Assembly (NCBI RefSeq): GCF_000002985.6
Contig: NC_003280.10
Span: 7,994,501 to 8,058,500 of the forward strand
Origin: Caenorhabditis elegans
Lineage: Eukaryota; Nematoda; Chromadorea; Rhabditida; Rhabditidae
Direction of reading: 5' to 3'
Length of the DNA: 64,000 bases
The translations under genes and the position numbers were made by a program. The notes under the pieces were generated by a model that saw only the letters and a program-made list of their open reading frames with translations, ran no database searches and had not been told where the DNA came from. Shown piece after piece: positions 1 to 13,900 of the stretch (position 1 is the first letter of the stretch; each line of letters starts with the position of its first letter).

Positions 1-1204
1 ATTGCGTATTTTCAAACTGGCGTATCTTGAAAAAAACACTTCTAGAAAACAAATTTTCAACTGACAATATGTATTATCAGAAATATTTTTACTTTCTTTT
101 TCATCACTTTTCATTGCAAAATATCAATTATTTGTTATTTGTATTTAAATAAAAATGAATTCAGAGAGAAGCTAAAAATCCAAAAAAGTCTTTCACAAAA
201 CAATCATCCTTAAAAAAATTAGGTAGAAAAGACGGTTGTGTTGTCTATGTCTTTCCATAGACTCACCTGCTAGAATCCTACTTTCTTTCCAGGCCGATGG
301 CACCTCCCTAGAACTTTTTTGCTTCTCTGACATATAAAATATTCCAAAGTATAAGATAAAATTCGAAAAGAAATTTTTAATAATATAGGTACCACCAGTC
401 AAACACGTCTGACAAATAAAATATGCCTAAAAATATTAATCAAAAAGGATTTCTTTCAAAATTCGAAAATTCGGGAACATGTTCCTAGTAATTTTCGTAA
501 CGTTTTTTTTCAAATCTTATAAATGTTTCGAACGTTTTTAAAGTTGTTTTAAATTCCTGAAAACTCTCCTCAGTTTCTGTAATAATTTAAAAGTAGTTCA
601 AAACTTCATAAGTTTTCTGGCGGCTTTTGATAGTTTTGAAAACATTCTAAAAAATGGTAAAAGTTGTTGACACAGAATATTTTGGTCTTGACCAGAGGCA
701 CCCTTTTACAGACCGTGGTCCGTAGTTGTGCATGAGAGGCCACTGTAGAGACAGCCGCACGCTGTTGTAATAGGAGAAACGGCAGAATTTCTGTTTTCAT
801 ACCTCGGGAATTCGGAGATTTTCAAATTGGCTAATACAAGTTTTCAGATTGTTTCCAAAAGTTGGTTTATTTTGAAAAGTATACCAATTATTTGTATCAG
901 TTTGTTTAGCTCAAAAACATTTCACAAAAAGATGTCCCACCCCGTCGAGAAGCATCGATGTTCTTCTCAGCCGCATCGAAAACGGAAAGAGGAAAAGCTG
1001 GAGGACGCCTCGAAGATGTAAACCCCTCAAAATGTAAGAAAAGTTAATGATAATATCATGTAAGGCTGTGTGAACGTTGCACAGTAAAAACAAATTTATT
1101 AGCAATAAGTGAAAGTCTAAACGGACTTTACTACAGTTCATCAATTATTAACAATAATAACCCGACTAAAATGAATATACATACAAAAAATATTAGATAC
1201 GACC
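1..1204. other. Intergenic DNA at left edge, 3' flank of pgp-11
   Basis: No supported gene. On the minus strand an AATAAA poly(A) signal (read as TTTATT at 1095-1100) lies about 105 nt past the pgp-11 stop and probably ends that transcript. The small open frames here, including a 64-codon plus-strand frame at 827-1021, have no start context, splice pattern or family resemblance. A possible first coding exon at 267-333 on the minus strand is listed separately. Confidence 0.6.
267..333 (-). other. Possible first coding exon of a gene running off the left edge
   Basis: Read on the minus strand, an ATG at 333 opens 22 codons (begins MSEKQKSSREVPSAWK) and ends at a very good donor (AG|GTGAGT, at 266). 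The best acceptor further left (before position 71 of the block at 171) leads to a stop within three codons, so a different acceptor outside the window would be needed. The composition is hydrophilic and exon-like, but a chance match is quite possible. No family recognised. Confidence 0.15.
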
Positions 1205-4200
1205 TCAGCTTAAACTTTGAGCAGCCACTAATCGTGCGTATTTACTATCCATTGCCACTAGTTCAGCATGTGTACCATATTCTGCAACCGCTCCTCGAGA
1301 TATATAATAGATTCTGGAAAATAAACAACTGTTGTATTGAATTATCATATTTTCTACTTACGTATCACAGTGTTGAACAGTACTCAGTCGATGTGCTACT
1401 ATTATACTTGTTCTTCCAGTTGTTGCCGATCGAAGTGCTTTTTGTACAATTTCTTCTGATTGAGTATCAAGAGCACTTGTTGCTTCGTCCAAAAGTAATA
1501 TTTTTGGTTTTCGAATAATTGCTCTAGCAATGGCTATTCGTTGTTTTTGTCCACCAGATAAAGAAGCTCCTCCTTCACCAACTATTGTATCGTAACCCTA
1601 AAAAATGAACCAATTTTAATTATAATTGAAGCTACTGGTCATTTTTCTAATACAGTGCTTATCACTTTGTGCTCCCTAATATCTTTGTAAAGCAAATCAT
1701 ATTTAATTTCATCAATATGAGTTCATATATTAAAAAAATAAATAAAACAGCAACTTACCAATGGGAAACTTTCAATAAAACCAGCAGCATTTGCAGCTTT
1801 ACATGCTTTTTGAACCTCTTCAACTGATACTTCATCTATTCCAATTGTGATATTTTCTCGAATTGTTGCATTGAAGAGTACAGGTTCTTGTCCAACAACA
1901 GAAATATTATTTCGAAGATGATTCACATCAATTCCGTCAATATCGTTGTCATCGACACTCTGAAATAGTTGTAGTAAATTATTTGTAAATCATTTCAAAC
2001 TCTTTACAATTCTTCCAGCTTTGGCACTATAGAATCTTTCAAGCATTGAAATAATTGTGCTCTTTCCGCATCCAGAAGCTCCAACTAATGCAATTGAATG
2101 ACCCTTTGGAATATTGAGTGAAAATCCTTCACAAACATTTCGATGTGGTGTTGATGGATACGCAAACGTGACATCTGATACTTCGACTTTTCCATTTATT
2201 TCTGGTTTTGATAATCCACTAGTACTATTTGTCCGATTTTTATCGAAAAATGAAAATATCTGGTTAGCAGATGCTGATCCTCGTACAATTTCAGGGAACC
2301 ACGGAGAGAAGTACATAACTCCCCAAGCAGACATCTGAGCCCCGTTGAATGCAAGGAAAACTTTGTCAGGTGAATAACGTCCGTGATATATCAGTAATGT
2401 TCCAACGAAGAATAAGAGCATGTCACATGCAAACACATATGATTGAGTAATTGCAAAATTCAAAGATGAAACAAATCCAATCTGAAATAATTTCATTTAG
2501 TACAGTGCCATATACTAAACCAGAAACCCACTTTATTCTCATAAATTTCGGATGTTTTCAAATATTCCGAAAACTTATTTTCAAAGTATCCTTCAACGGC
2601 CAACAATTTAATAGCTCTGATGTGTTCGACAATCTCCACGGCAAATTCCCCACTTTTGTCCATTACAGATTTTTCACTGTGAGCTCTGTGAGCCACACTT
2701 ACAAAGTGAAGAGAGAAAATTGTGAGAAGAATTGTAATTCCAAGACCAAGAACACCAAGTTCCCAAACAAATGGAAAAGCAAGAAGCAGAGAAAATATTG
2801 TTCCAGCAATGAACCAGACAAATCGAATTGCGCGGTGGTCCAGGCACTAAAAATTTTGTATTATTTTCAAATACAAATTACAAAATACAAATTTCAAATA
2901 CAAATCAAATACAAATACAAACTATTTTCAAATATAAACTCACTGCATAACAATTATGTGCATGTGATATAATTCTTGATACACAAGCAGATGGAGATGT
3001 TTCTGGATTATCAAAATATGGAATTGGCTTGTTCAGAACTTCACTGAGCATTTCTTGTTTTACTTCGTTCATCACTTCATTCGCCAGCCATCCACATAAG
3101 TACATCTGAAATTAATTGTATGAAATTTTCATTTTCTGAAATCATATATACCAAAGAAGTGTGCAAAATCCAAAACGTTATACCGGCTAGCGTTTGTTGT
3201 GCTAATGTTATATAGTTCCATGTCATGTAATCGTCTTTACTTCTCTATAAAAGTTATATTTCAACTAATTTAATATATGAAAAAAATTACCTGCAAAGTT
3301 TTGAATGCAAATGACATTCCGATACCATACGAACAAAGTTCAATAGCTCGAGGAATCAGGAGGGCAATTATTAGAATCAACGTTTTCCGATGTTTAGGAA
3401 GATAATTGAAAAGTTTTGAAATTCCACTGAATGAAATTTTCTGTTCTTCATTTTCTGTGATTACAGATCCCACAAAATTGTGTTCGTGTTCTTGTAGAAT
3501 CGTCGAATTCGGTTCAATTATCTCTACTGTTCGTCCTTTTTTCTTCATTTTTTCAGCTCTTCTCAATTCTTCTCTTTCCCAATCTTTCTTCGAGCTTTGT
3601 TCAACTTCTTGGCTTTTTGCCAATCGTGCATAGATTCCACCAAGTAATATGAGTTCATCGTGAGTTCCAATTTCTTTTGTTTTACCTTGATCTAACACGT
3701 AAATTCGATCCACACTTTTCAGACTGCTCAATCGATGTGCAATTATAATGGTGGTTCGTCCTTCAGATGCTTTTGTTAGTGCTTTCTGAAAATTACTAAT
3801 TTGGGATAAAAGGCAAAATTCTCAGCTGTGAAAAACTCACGTTAACAATATGCTCATTGTGTGAATCAAGAGCACTTGTAGCTTCATCCAAAAGAAGTAT
3901 TGAAGGAGAAGTTACCAGAGCTCTCGCAATGCAAATTCTTTGTTTTTGACCACCTGATAATTGTACTCCTCCTGGACCTAGACGGGTCTCATATCCATTT
4001 TCCAGTTTTTCAATGAAACTTGAGGCGTTAGCAATATCAGCAGCAGTTTTAATTGTTTCCTCATCGACATTTCTTCCCAATTTGATATTTTCCATTATAG
4101 TTCCATCAAACAATTTTGGTTCCTGTTGAACAATTCCAATTTGTTGCCGCAAACTTTTTGCGTCAAGCATATCAATGTTCTTTCCATCAATTAGAATTTC

Positions 4201-5890
4201 TCCTTCACTTGCTCGGTAAAGTTTAGTTAATAATCCGATGGAAGTGCTCTTTCCACAACCACTTGTTCCAACAAGAGCTACAGTTTGACCAGGAAGAACT
4301 TGAAGTGAAAGACCCTGTGGAAAATTTAAGAAATAAAGTTCAATAAACATTTAAGCTTACTTGAAGAACCTCATTATCTCTAGTAAAATATTTGAATCTG
4401 ACATCTCTAAACTCGATGTTTCCACGGGTGGACGATATTTTAATTTCTCCTTCTTTCCCTTCAGATTTCGGAGCTGACTCAATAGTTTTATACAATAATA
4501 AAAATGATGTAGCAGCTTGTTGCAAAGATGACATATGAGGCCCAAGAAGTCCCAAGAAGTATCCAGTAACACATATTGTATTGACGATTAAGATAACATC
4601 TCCAGCCTTGCCAATTTCTTGATTGAAATAAAGACGACAACCAAAGCTAGAATATAAAAATGTATGATAAAACGTTTGAAAAATTCTAGTTTTTTGACAA
4701 TTATGCTTTCAAAAGCGAAATTTTTGTGGGTTTTCCAAACTTTAATGTACTTACAAAAGAGATATTCCAGTTATGAAATAAATGACGAACAGTGCAAGAC
4801 CGTCAAAGAATCCAGCCCAGAAAGTACTTTTGTTGTAGAATTTCTTGATTTTCTCGTTTACTTGATTCAATTTCTAAATGTTCTTTTTATTTTTCAGAAT
4901 ATAAATAATTTTTCAAATACCGTAATCATGAAGTTTTGTCCATTGCAAGACTGAACTGTTCTCACATTGAGAATTGATTCTTCGATTATTGCATGCGACT
5001 GTGCCGAAAGTGACATGAGTTCTTCGTTTGATACTTCATTTACCTGGAAACTTAATGACTTATCGGAAACTACGAAATTGCAGCTGTGAATCGTATTATA
5101 GAAAATTACCTTAGTGAGAAGATGTAATACAAAAGCTGAAACTGGTCCCATTGTGAATGTGATAAAAGTGAGCTGCCAATTAATAAAGGCACATGCAATA
5201 ATTGAAGAAGTGAACATGGCAAATCCACGGACAAGCATACAACATTTGTTTCCAAGTCCATCAGAAATTACTTCAATGTTTCTGAACTATATAGTTTCAT
5301 GACTTGTATGATAGAGAGTACTACAAACTCATTCAGTTGGCACGTGATACTCCCTGATGAATGTTTATCAAGCCAGTTTGCATCTTGTCGTAATACTGCT
5401 CCCAAGAACTCTTTTCGAATTGAATCAAGTATTCTACTTGTTCCTCTTTGAATACAAACTCCTTGAATTAATGCAAGAACTAATATTATGACTCCAAATC
5501 CTAGTCCTGCGTAAATGAGTGTTAATACGGAATACAGGAACTCATCATTCCCTGCTGTCTGAAAATTTTGAATTGAGAATATAAAATTGTTCCCAAAATC
5601 ACATACATTTCCATTGGTTAAATATAAATCAGTAATCCATCCACCAATTAGTAGAACTACTGGTTGAATAGTTCCACCCAATAATGCACAAATTAAAGCT
5701 GTTATTATGAATATAAGATCTGATTTTTTTGCGAAATTTATCTGAAATTAATCTATTTAATGAAATCTAGTTTCAAACCGTTTCTTGCCATAAGATTTAG
5801 TGATTGACGTATACTCGGAGTCACGTCCGATACTTTACTTTCATCTCCGAACGCCGACACTGGCCTACACAACTTTTTAATCCATTTCAT
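1205..5890 (-). CDS. pgp-11: P-glycoprotein, ABC subfamily B full transporter
   Basis: Model of 16 exons (5890-5789, 5741-5607, 5558-5329, 5281-5110, 5043-4921, 4873-4755, 4646-4361, 4314-3841, 3785-3291, 3244-3152, 3105-2944, 2846-2532, 2481-2008, 1959-1759, 1597-1362, 1313-1205) giving 1241 residues, normal for a full-length P-glycoprotein. Layout is membrane domain, NBD1, membrane domain, NBD2. NBD1 has Walker [10 protein letters not shown] (405-413), signature LSGGQ (508-512) and Walker B ILLLDE (528-533); NBD2 has GASGCGKST (1036-1044), LSGGQ (1140-1144) and ILLLDE (1160-1165). Both have AHRLS switch histidines, so both ATP sites look competent. The family exports hydrophobic compounds across the plasma membrane; substrate cannot be read from sequence. 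The symbol rests on remembered position next to glna-2. The first intron is ambiguous (see findings): a GC donor keeps the best acceptor in frame, while the only GT donor needs a weaker one. Confidence 0.88.
2869..2939. repeat. Low-complexity CAAATA-rich intronic repeat
   Basis: Irregular short runs of ACAAAT/CAAATA fill most of a pgp-11 intron between the exons ending at 2944 and starting at 2846. It reads as microsatellite-like sequence with no other signal. Confidence 0.55.
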
Positions 5891-8800
5891 TATCCTTCAA
5901 TATTCTCGAGAAGCAAGAAGCTCAGAATGTACAAAATACCGTGGAAGCGAAATTTTGGACGAACTGAAAGATTTTTTATTTTTCACATTTTGAACAGTTT
6001 ATTGGATTAACAAAAAACATGCATTGAAAAGAGCCGAAAACTTGGATCCATTTGTCAAAACTAGTAAATTATTGAATAAAAGTATAAGTTGGTTTTAGCA
6101 TAGAAGATATTCAAGATTTTTTGGTCACGTCACAAAATGTTTGTATTGTGATTTAACAACAATGATGCATTGAATGAAATCTGTGAACAATCATTCGGTT
6201 GCCAAAATTTGTTGATACTTTTCTTTTGGAAAAAAACAAATGAATCAAAAGATTTTGAACTTAGAAAACCAAAAGAAATAAATCATCACAAAACAAACTT
6301 TAAAAACTTTTTGATTCATACGACAAAAGGCTATTCAATTGAACTTTCAAAGCAAACAATAACGACTGATTGTTTTCAGATTAATTATGAAATTGGGTAT
6401 TTCAAACATTGAGTATTTACATAATTGGTCTGTGATCCCAGTTTTGCGTGAAATCTTTCGCTTTTTGTCAATAATCAAAAAGTAAATAAAAATTTTATTG
6501 AACTCGGCAACTGCACAAAAATTGGAGGTGTTTCAAAATGATTCATCAGTTTAGTTTTTGAGTTTCTACAAAAGTAAGAGGTTTTATAATCGTGTTAAAA
6601 GTATCAGTGGGATCAATTGCAAACTGTAATGGGAAATTGTTGATGTAGTCATCAAACATTAAATGTTTCAAACAAATTAGATGAACTAGTTTTTCAAACC
6701 AAAAGTCCGAATTTAATACCACTAAAGGTTGAATTATTTAAATTTTTATTTATTTCTTGGAATAGTTTAGGTTAACTGCACTTTCTTGCACTTTCTTAAA
6801 ACAATAAAAACTCGCTTATGAAAGTATGAAGGAACCTTTTTGAAATTATTATTTAAAGAAAAAGATTTTACCAAATCAAGGTCTTCAGATTCCAAACGTT
6901 TGAGATAATGTATTTGTTTGTAAGTGATAAAAAACTAAACATGGAAAATTTGCAAGTCTAACTTTACTATGTTAAATACACAAAATACCGTACTCATTCT
7001 TCCAAAAAGGCGGGTCGCTCCAAATAAAGGCGGAGCTAATTAATTAAGGAATGCCAGACTCGTAAGCGCGTGGTCTCTCTAACTCTCTGTCTTTTTATGT
7101 CTGTTCCTCTTATCAAATGCAAGGAAACACAGATAGTTTTATCGAAGGAAAGAGCTGACCCGTATGTGTTCTGAACAATATGAATTGTGATCAAATGATC
7201 GAAATCACTGTGGGTCTTTGATGACATTTTTGTTTGAGTGAAAGTTTTAAGAGCAAAATATTTCAGAATAGAGTGTAAGCACTAGAACACAATCTACGTA
7301 ATGAACAGCTTAAATGTATAGACAGTTCCAAATATCAACTGCAACATTTAGCTTAACCTCTTCCATACATCAGTTACAAGCAAATTTTATGACCGCCGTC
7401 GCTGCATAACTGTTTATTGGTATACGGTTGTTTTCTGGTCATACAACGTCAGTGGTTAACGGTTTGAAATCAAAAGATTGAGAATTTACTGTTTTACTGA
7501 TAAAATATAATTTTATTGGAATATCTACATAATGCGTGAAAATTTATACAGAAGATATACAATCTGACGTGTCACAATTAAAAGTTGTTCCCGATCAATG
7601 AAAGGAAGATATATAAATATGTGCTAAAATCAGACAGCTTGATTTGAAATATTCTAAATTTATAAAAAATTGTGTTTTTTTAAATCAAATTTTTATTACA
7701 CTCTGATATCCCTACTGCGTCTATGGCATCTATTGAAATTCTCCAACTTGGTTAATGTAGGTTTAATATTTGTGAATAGTTTCATAATCTAGCAGTTTTC
7801 GATCTACTCAAAGGTCTCACAAGGACGCCTCTCGAGCCTAGACTCCTTTTCCGTTGCCTCCAATACCTAATTTAAAATACCCAGGATTTAAATTGTTAAA
7901 GTAGATCATGGATACAGGATGGATACAGGATATTCGAAATTCCGAACATAAAATATATTTTGATAAGTTATTCAAATTTTAACTTGGCAACAAAGAAAAA
8001 TCAACTTATTTCCTGGAAAGGGAGAATTCATGATTTTTTCATCTTTCGACTTTTTTTTTTGAAACTTCACATTTCGTTTCTTTTTGATTCTTTGGAAATG
8101 GTTACTTTGTGACATTCCTGATATGAATGATGACTTTAGATTGATTCAAAATTGATAGTTGATGTTTAACAATAGTTTACTAGTGACAATCCTTATGGCT
8201 TAATCTTTTAAACTAAATATTTTTTAAAAATCTAATTTCATTTCCTATGGAAATATATCAAAAAATTTTTCAATGAAATCAATAAATATGATTGAATTGG
8301 AATATTTGAATTCAGTTTGCAATATCCGTTTTGAACGAACGGCAGCAGAATAAACAGAAATGCATTAATTTCGATGTTTGATTCATAACTGCAATGTTTA
8401 TTAAATAATTCAAAAACCAGTTGCTCCGACTCCCAGAAAGGTTGGCTTATCAATTGTGAGAGCATGTCTGATATTTTAGTCGTTTTCTATGTGTTTGCGA
8501 CCACGGAAGGAACTATTTGAACTTACATGCAATTTTCTTAATAATGTTGCAGAAAATCGGCTGGAGGGAAGAATAATTGTGAAATTTAAGTTTTGATGCA
8601 TTCGAAAAAAGGTTGGAAATAATTTTAAAAGCTTTTTTGGAGGAGCACGCATGTTCTCTTAAATACACACTGAATTTGAGTTTTTGTTAGTTTGGCAACA
8701 ACTGATTGAGCACATGATACACCTGCAGAGTTGCTGATCTGTGCAACGTTAGTGAAATGGTAAATCAGCAAAAAATCAAAAAGTCAAAAATAAGACCATT

Positions 8801-9796
8801 CGAGGTGTCAAAGTTTCTCCGGGCAATGTCTAAAACTGTGTGGGTGAAAGTTTTCATTTGTCTGTGATTGGAAGTATAGGTACTTTTCTATTTTTGGTTA
8901 CAGACAAGGAAACCAAGAAACTTTTTTAAGAAAAGATTGAATGGTTTTCAATTAACACGATTATTTTTATGATTGAGTTTTTCTGGCATATTATCAATTA
9001 TCTATTCAAAACCTGAAGTGGATCAGGTGGAATTACCAATGCAGGCGGACAAGTCGGGCTACCTCGGATCCTTAGAGACATCTATAGGCATATTTCTTAA
9101 ATCCCAATTTTTTTTGCTTCCCTGCTGAAAACAGAAGCAATACGTGGGTCCTGTACAAAATAACCGTCGTAAGTTCAAGCTTTCAAAGTCACGTACTGTT
9201 ACAAATTCCAGAGGTTGAACTAGGTGTGGACGTTCTGATTGCAATTTAAAACCAGGGTACTTGGCGACCAATACATAAAAGTTCGTGATAATTCGACTTT
9301 GTATCATTACAATGTTTGTGGTTACAACGAACGTTATTAAATCCGCTCTGACGCCATTGAAAAGTCTCCGATTATGGTGTGGTGCTTCACAGAAAAATTC
9401 ACGTGTCACATCAACCACCTTTCACGCGTTCAGTTCAGACCACAGCGTATCTCGGAATTCCTGGAGTTATTCAATGCATGCACAAACTAGCTGCAGAGGA
9501 AGGTGTTTAGAGATAACAGTATGGTCCTATTGTGCTTTTGATCTATGTGTTTGCGGTTTTTGGGCAGAACAAGAAATTGCGTCACAAAATGAAAGTTTAT
9601 AGTAGAAAAGTTAGAAGCTCAAAAAGTAAACTGATAAAAACAAAAAACGGATAAATAAAATATTTGGCAACATAGATTTTTATGCTAATTAAAATACTCA
9701 CATTTTCAGAGTGTTTCGGTGTTGTCCATCAAAAACTGAATTGGAAGCAGTCTGAAATGTGAATATGATTTTTTTTCTCTCGAAGTACTTTTTTCA

Positions 9797-9855
9797 GGTT
9801 TATGAAGATATTTTATGAAGGTTTATGAAGATATTTTATGAAGGTTTATGAAGAT
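9797..9855. repeat. 23-nt tandem repeat, about 2.6 copies
   Basis: The unit GGTTTATGAAGATATTTTATG plus AA occurs twice exactly (9797-9819, 9820-9842), followed by a 13-nt partial copy. Identical copies suggest recent slippage or duplication. No gene overlaps it. Confidence 0.85.
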
Positions 9856-10836
9856 CAAAGGTGACAGTAATGATTTGCATTTCAAATAGTCATTTTAGCA
9901 TATTACTCTTACACCTTTATGGAAACATAGATCACAAGTCAGGAGTCACGGAAAGTGCTGTTCGATAATTTGATTCGTTGTTTCATTTTTTTTCTAAATT
10001 TCAAATTATTCTAAATAATTCTTATGATCAATGTCGATATTCTAAATCCAGGGATTTTATCAAAACCAAGCACATCTACAGAAGCGCTATGGACGCTTGC
10101 ATGCTTTTTTCTTACTCTTTCTTTCTGATTGTCTAAATCCTTATGACCATCATTTCCAGTTCCGTGCTTCCTCGGTAAAAACCGAGTAGGTTCTGCTTAT
10201 TAATAAATTTTAATAAGTTTATCAGTTTTTCGGCATTCTTTCTAAAGATTATACTCCTAATAATTGAACGTAAACTACAGACTCAATACACATTCCGTGG
10301 TCTCAAATGTGCCCAATGAGAATGTACAACACGTGTCTTCTAATTTCTGATGTTAGTTAATATTTAAACTGTTTCAATTAGTTCTCCACTCAACTATTGA
10401 ACTTCCATGAATCGGTCATTTATTTCTTCGACATTCCCTCTTATCATAAAATACGCACGTGAATAAATTTTACAATTGCTGGCGGCACGATGAGAATGAC
10501 TCAAATAAAAGATTGCAAAAATGAGACCAAAAAATGATGAAAATTGTGACAAATTCTATAGAAAATATCTGTTTATATTTTCATTAAAAATGAAATTTAA
10601 CATCCCAGACACTTCCTTAATCGTATCTTTCTTGATTTCAATAAAAACAAATAAATTACAGATAGATCAACGATGAATTGCATCATATCGAACACATTTT
10701 TGATGTTAGAGAATAACAAAGGAGAACACTAATTGACAGATAAAAACTGATATATCAAAAGATCAAATTACCATTGTAAAACAGTTTGTTATCATATTGA
10801 ACTTCTTCAGAATGGCGTCGGTAATTCAGAGGTTAT

Positions 10837-10920
10837 TCACAAAGGTTTTCTATATTATTCACAAATCAAATATTATTCACAAATTTTCTATATTATTCAC
10901 AAAGGTTATTCACAAATCGT
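10837..10920. repeat. Degenerate tandem repeat with TTATTCACAAA core
   Basis: TATTCACAAA recurs five times in about 84 nt with alternating short spacers, two of them carrying TTCTATAT. The 69-codon open frame over it (10797-11006) is a product of the repeat and not a convincing gene. Confidence 0.75.
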
Positions 10921-13900
10921 TTCCAATTTACAGTATCCTCGTTTTACAATCAATTTCCCCAAATAACTGTAAAATAAAATCGAATTCTTTGAAATATGTT
11001 GTTTGAGTATTAGATTACTATAGCAATTTATAGCTGATATTCAATTATATAATTAATTATTTGAAACAGGGAAAAATTTTTAATTTTTAAATGCCCGGAT
11101 ATCGTAGTAAAAGTTTTCAATTTTTCACGTACAGTCAAAAGTGGCGACCACTAAGTTTTTGCGACTCATACATTTGAAAATAGACCACAACAAAGTTTTC
11201 TAAAAGCAATTTTGTGCAAGCTACCCAACCTTTAACTACCCTATTATATTTATCAATTAACAGTTCTTAATAAATTTTTAAAAAAATCAGAACCTAACTC
11301 GAATACATCGTGAAGCAATAAAGTGTGGACAACAATGACAGATCATATACGGTAAAATTGCAACAAAGTCTCTTATTCACTTGATACTTTGACTTACAAA
11401 CCCTTATTTTTCGAGTTGCTCTATTTTCATATTTTGACTATTGTGTGAACTTTCACAGTTGTCGATAATCCAGTTTAAAATTAGTTCCGTTTTTTTTCAA
11501 TTTTCAACCATTTGGGAAGTTCGAAAAACAAGGTAGAACGGCAAGTCAGAGTCGTTAAAAATGTGAAAAATAAAGAAGTGTTAAATTTTGTATGATTAGA
11601 AAAAAAAGTTTTTAAAAATTTAAAAATGCAATAAGAAGATAACAATTCCGAAGATCTTTGATAAATTTCTGAAAGTATTATAGCTCCAATAGCATCCAGC
11701 GAATGCGTACTCCCTCAATAAAGAGGACACCTGACTTGCTTTCTTTTCATGAAAAATATAGCAAAATAAATAGGGAACATTTGTAAGTGCTCTAGATATT
11801 CTTGGCACTAGATATTTCTTATTAATGAGCAATCTTAATAATTAATTAACCTACAAAAATTTTCAAAAAAGAGAACGGCTCATTTTGCAAAAACATTTTA
11901 GGCGTTTCTAACCAATAAAAGTTAACTGCTGAAATTTGACAAACTACAGTAGTCTAAAATAACGATTGCAACTTTGGAGGTTTTTTGGCGTAACAGACAT
12001 AATGTTTAAAAACCTTCAACAGCTATCTTGGAAATGCTTTAATATGAGAAACATATTTTTCAGAATGTAGACTCGCGAGAAATGATTTTAGATACTGTCA
12101 AGTCAGTGGTTTTCTTATTATTTGGTTTAACGAGCACGTGGTCTCCGGTCTTCATATACGGTATTTGGAAATAAATAATAAAAATACATATTAAATGATT
12201 TTAACTGCGGATGATAGATGTGATTCACAGAGAATAAATTACTTTTAATGTTTTATTGTGCAACTGATGTTTGTTGTGAAAAGAGTAATATTGTACAGTA
12301 TAAGATAGAAAATCAAATGATCAAACCATTATTTGTTGTTGTTTGATTGTGATAGTAAAGACAAAGTAATAACAAAAATAGAACAATCTTCTGATTAAAG
12401 TTTTTAAAAAATTGGTTTATGAAGCAAAGTGAATGATTTTCAATGGTTTTGATGATATTACTGTAACACCACAGATCCAGTGCAGCTGTCAATGAGAACA
12501 GTGAAGAAAGACGTCACGATCTTCCGATTTCGGGCTCCAAATGTATGCTTGAGACGTAAAATTCTTTTGGTAACATTCTGAACCCATTGAACACTGTTTA
12601 AATGTCTTATCAAATGAGACAAAGTCGATGTGAAGAAATGTATTTAATTAAGAGGGAGCGTGTGTTATGGTTGATGATAATGGATGAAGATGATTCACGT
12701 GATGGTCTCTTTACAAATTATGGAATGTGTTGGCTGGAATTTTTCTGTGCAAAGGAGGAATTAGAAGCACAAAGTAATATATGACGTACTCATGGTTCAG
12801 ACTATAAATTAATGCACCGATTATTGATGTCACAAAAGAGTTAATAGAATAATATATGTAAGATGTGTGGTCGAAAGGTCGCGTTTTTCAATATGAAAGC
12901 AATAATATTTGTCTGAAAAAAAAATTTGTAGGGAACTAAACCTCAGAAATCAAGTTATCACTATTTTACAATATGATTATCAATTTTCAAAAAGCAGTGA
13001 GAAAATGGGATGAACAATTTTCAAACGGAATTCCTTCTTTCCACATAGGCGCCAAAATGCTTACGTTTCTGTATTTAAAGCGACATACGAATTTTTCCGC
13101 CTAAAAGAAAGTGCGCCTACTGACAAAACTGTTTTTAATGAAGAAAGTGTCAACCTAAACCACAGAATTTATGTTGATAGAAAGATTTGGCAAACAGGCA
13201 CAAAAAAATGAATTCATACCAGTCTGTTTTTCTTTGAATTAAATTAAATTAAAAGGGACACCAGAGAAAAGCAACTTCCGTTTTTTGACATCATACCAAG
13301 CATTTCAAAACCAAGAAATGAAAAAACTAGCCGCATGTCAAAGTTTTCGAAAAGTTCAGTCACAGTCTCATAACAGTTTCATTTTTTTGGAATGCAGAGA
13401 GTTACTTTTTAAAATTAAAAAAAAACCGAATATTTCTCATAAGAAACTTATAAATCTGAAAAATCTTCAAGAATGATATTATAAAAATGTCAGAGCATGT
13501 CTATATAAATTTCTTCCAAAATGACTAGCAATAAAGGAGTTTACCTCAAATTGCTTTAATTCACTTCCTGCAGAGCTCAAAAGCTCTTAATAAGAGCTAT
13601 CTACTTCTTCTATGGGTTTTAGTTTCAATATGTAACATCTTCAGCTAAACTTTCAACAAATTGAACTGTATTCGTACTTCTCTTCATTGATTTTAAATAT
13701 CAAGAAGATGTCTAGCAGCATCGGAGATCAATCATATGCCGACTTCTTTTTGATAACGTTTTCTTTTTATTGTGTAAAAAACCATTAAAACCTTCGTTCA
13801 ATTTTCGGGTTCTTCTTTAGTTGTTTCAATTTTTTCTATAAACACATCAATATTGATTCGTTCACAATTTTTTAAAAATTATTTCAGGTTGTTTTAATAG

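Noticed and set aside
10369-10376. CTGTTTCA, the upstream motif of 21U-RNA genes (also at 14321-14328)
   Set aside because: The eight-base motif occurs often by chance in AT-rich DNA, lacks the downstream YRNT context I could verify, and the 21U clusters are on another chromosome.
12602-12784. 60-codon frame with acidic residues
   Set aside because: Too short, no acceptor or donor consistent with a longer exon chain, and no recognisable domain.
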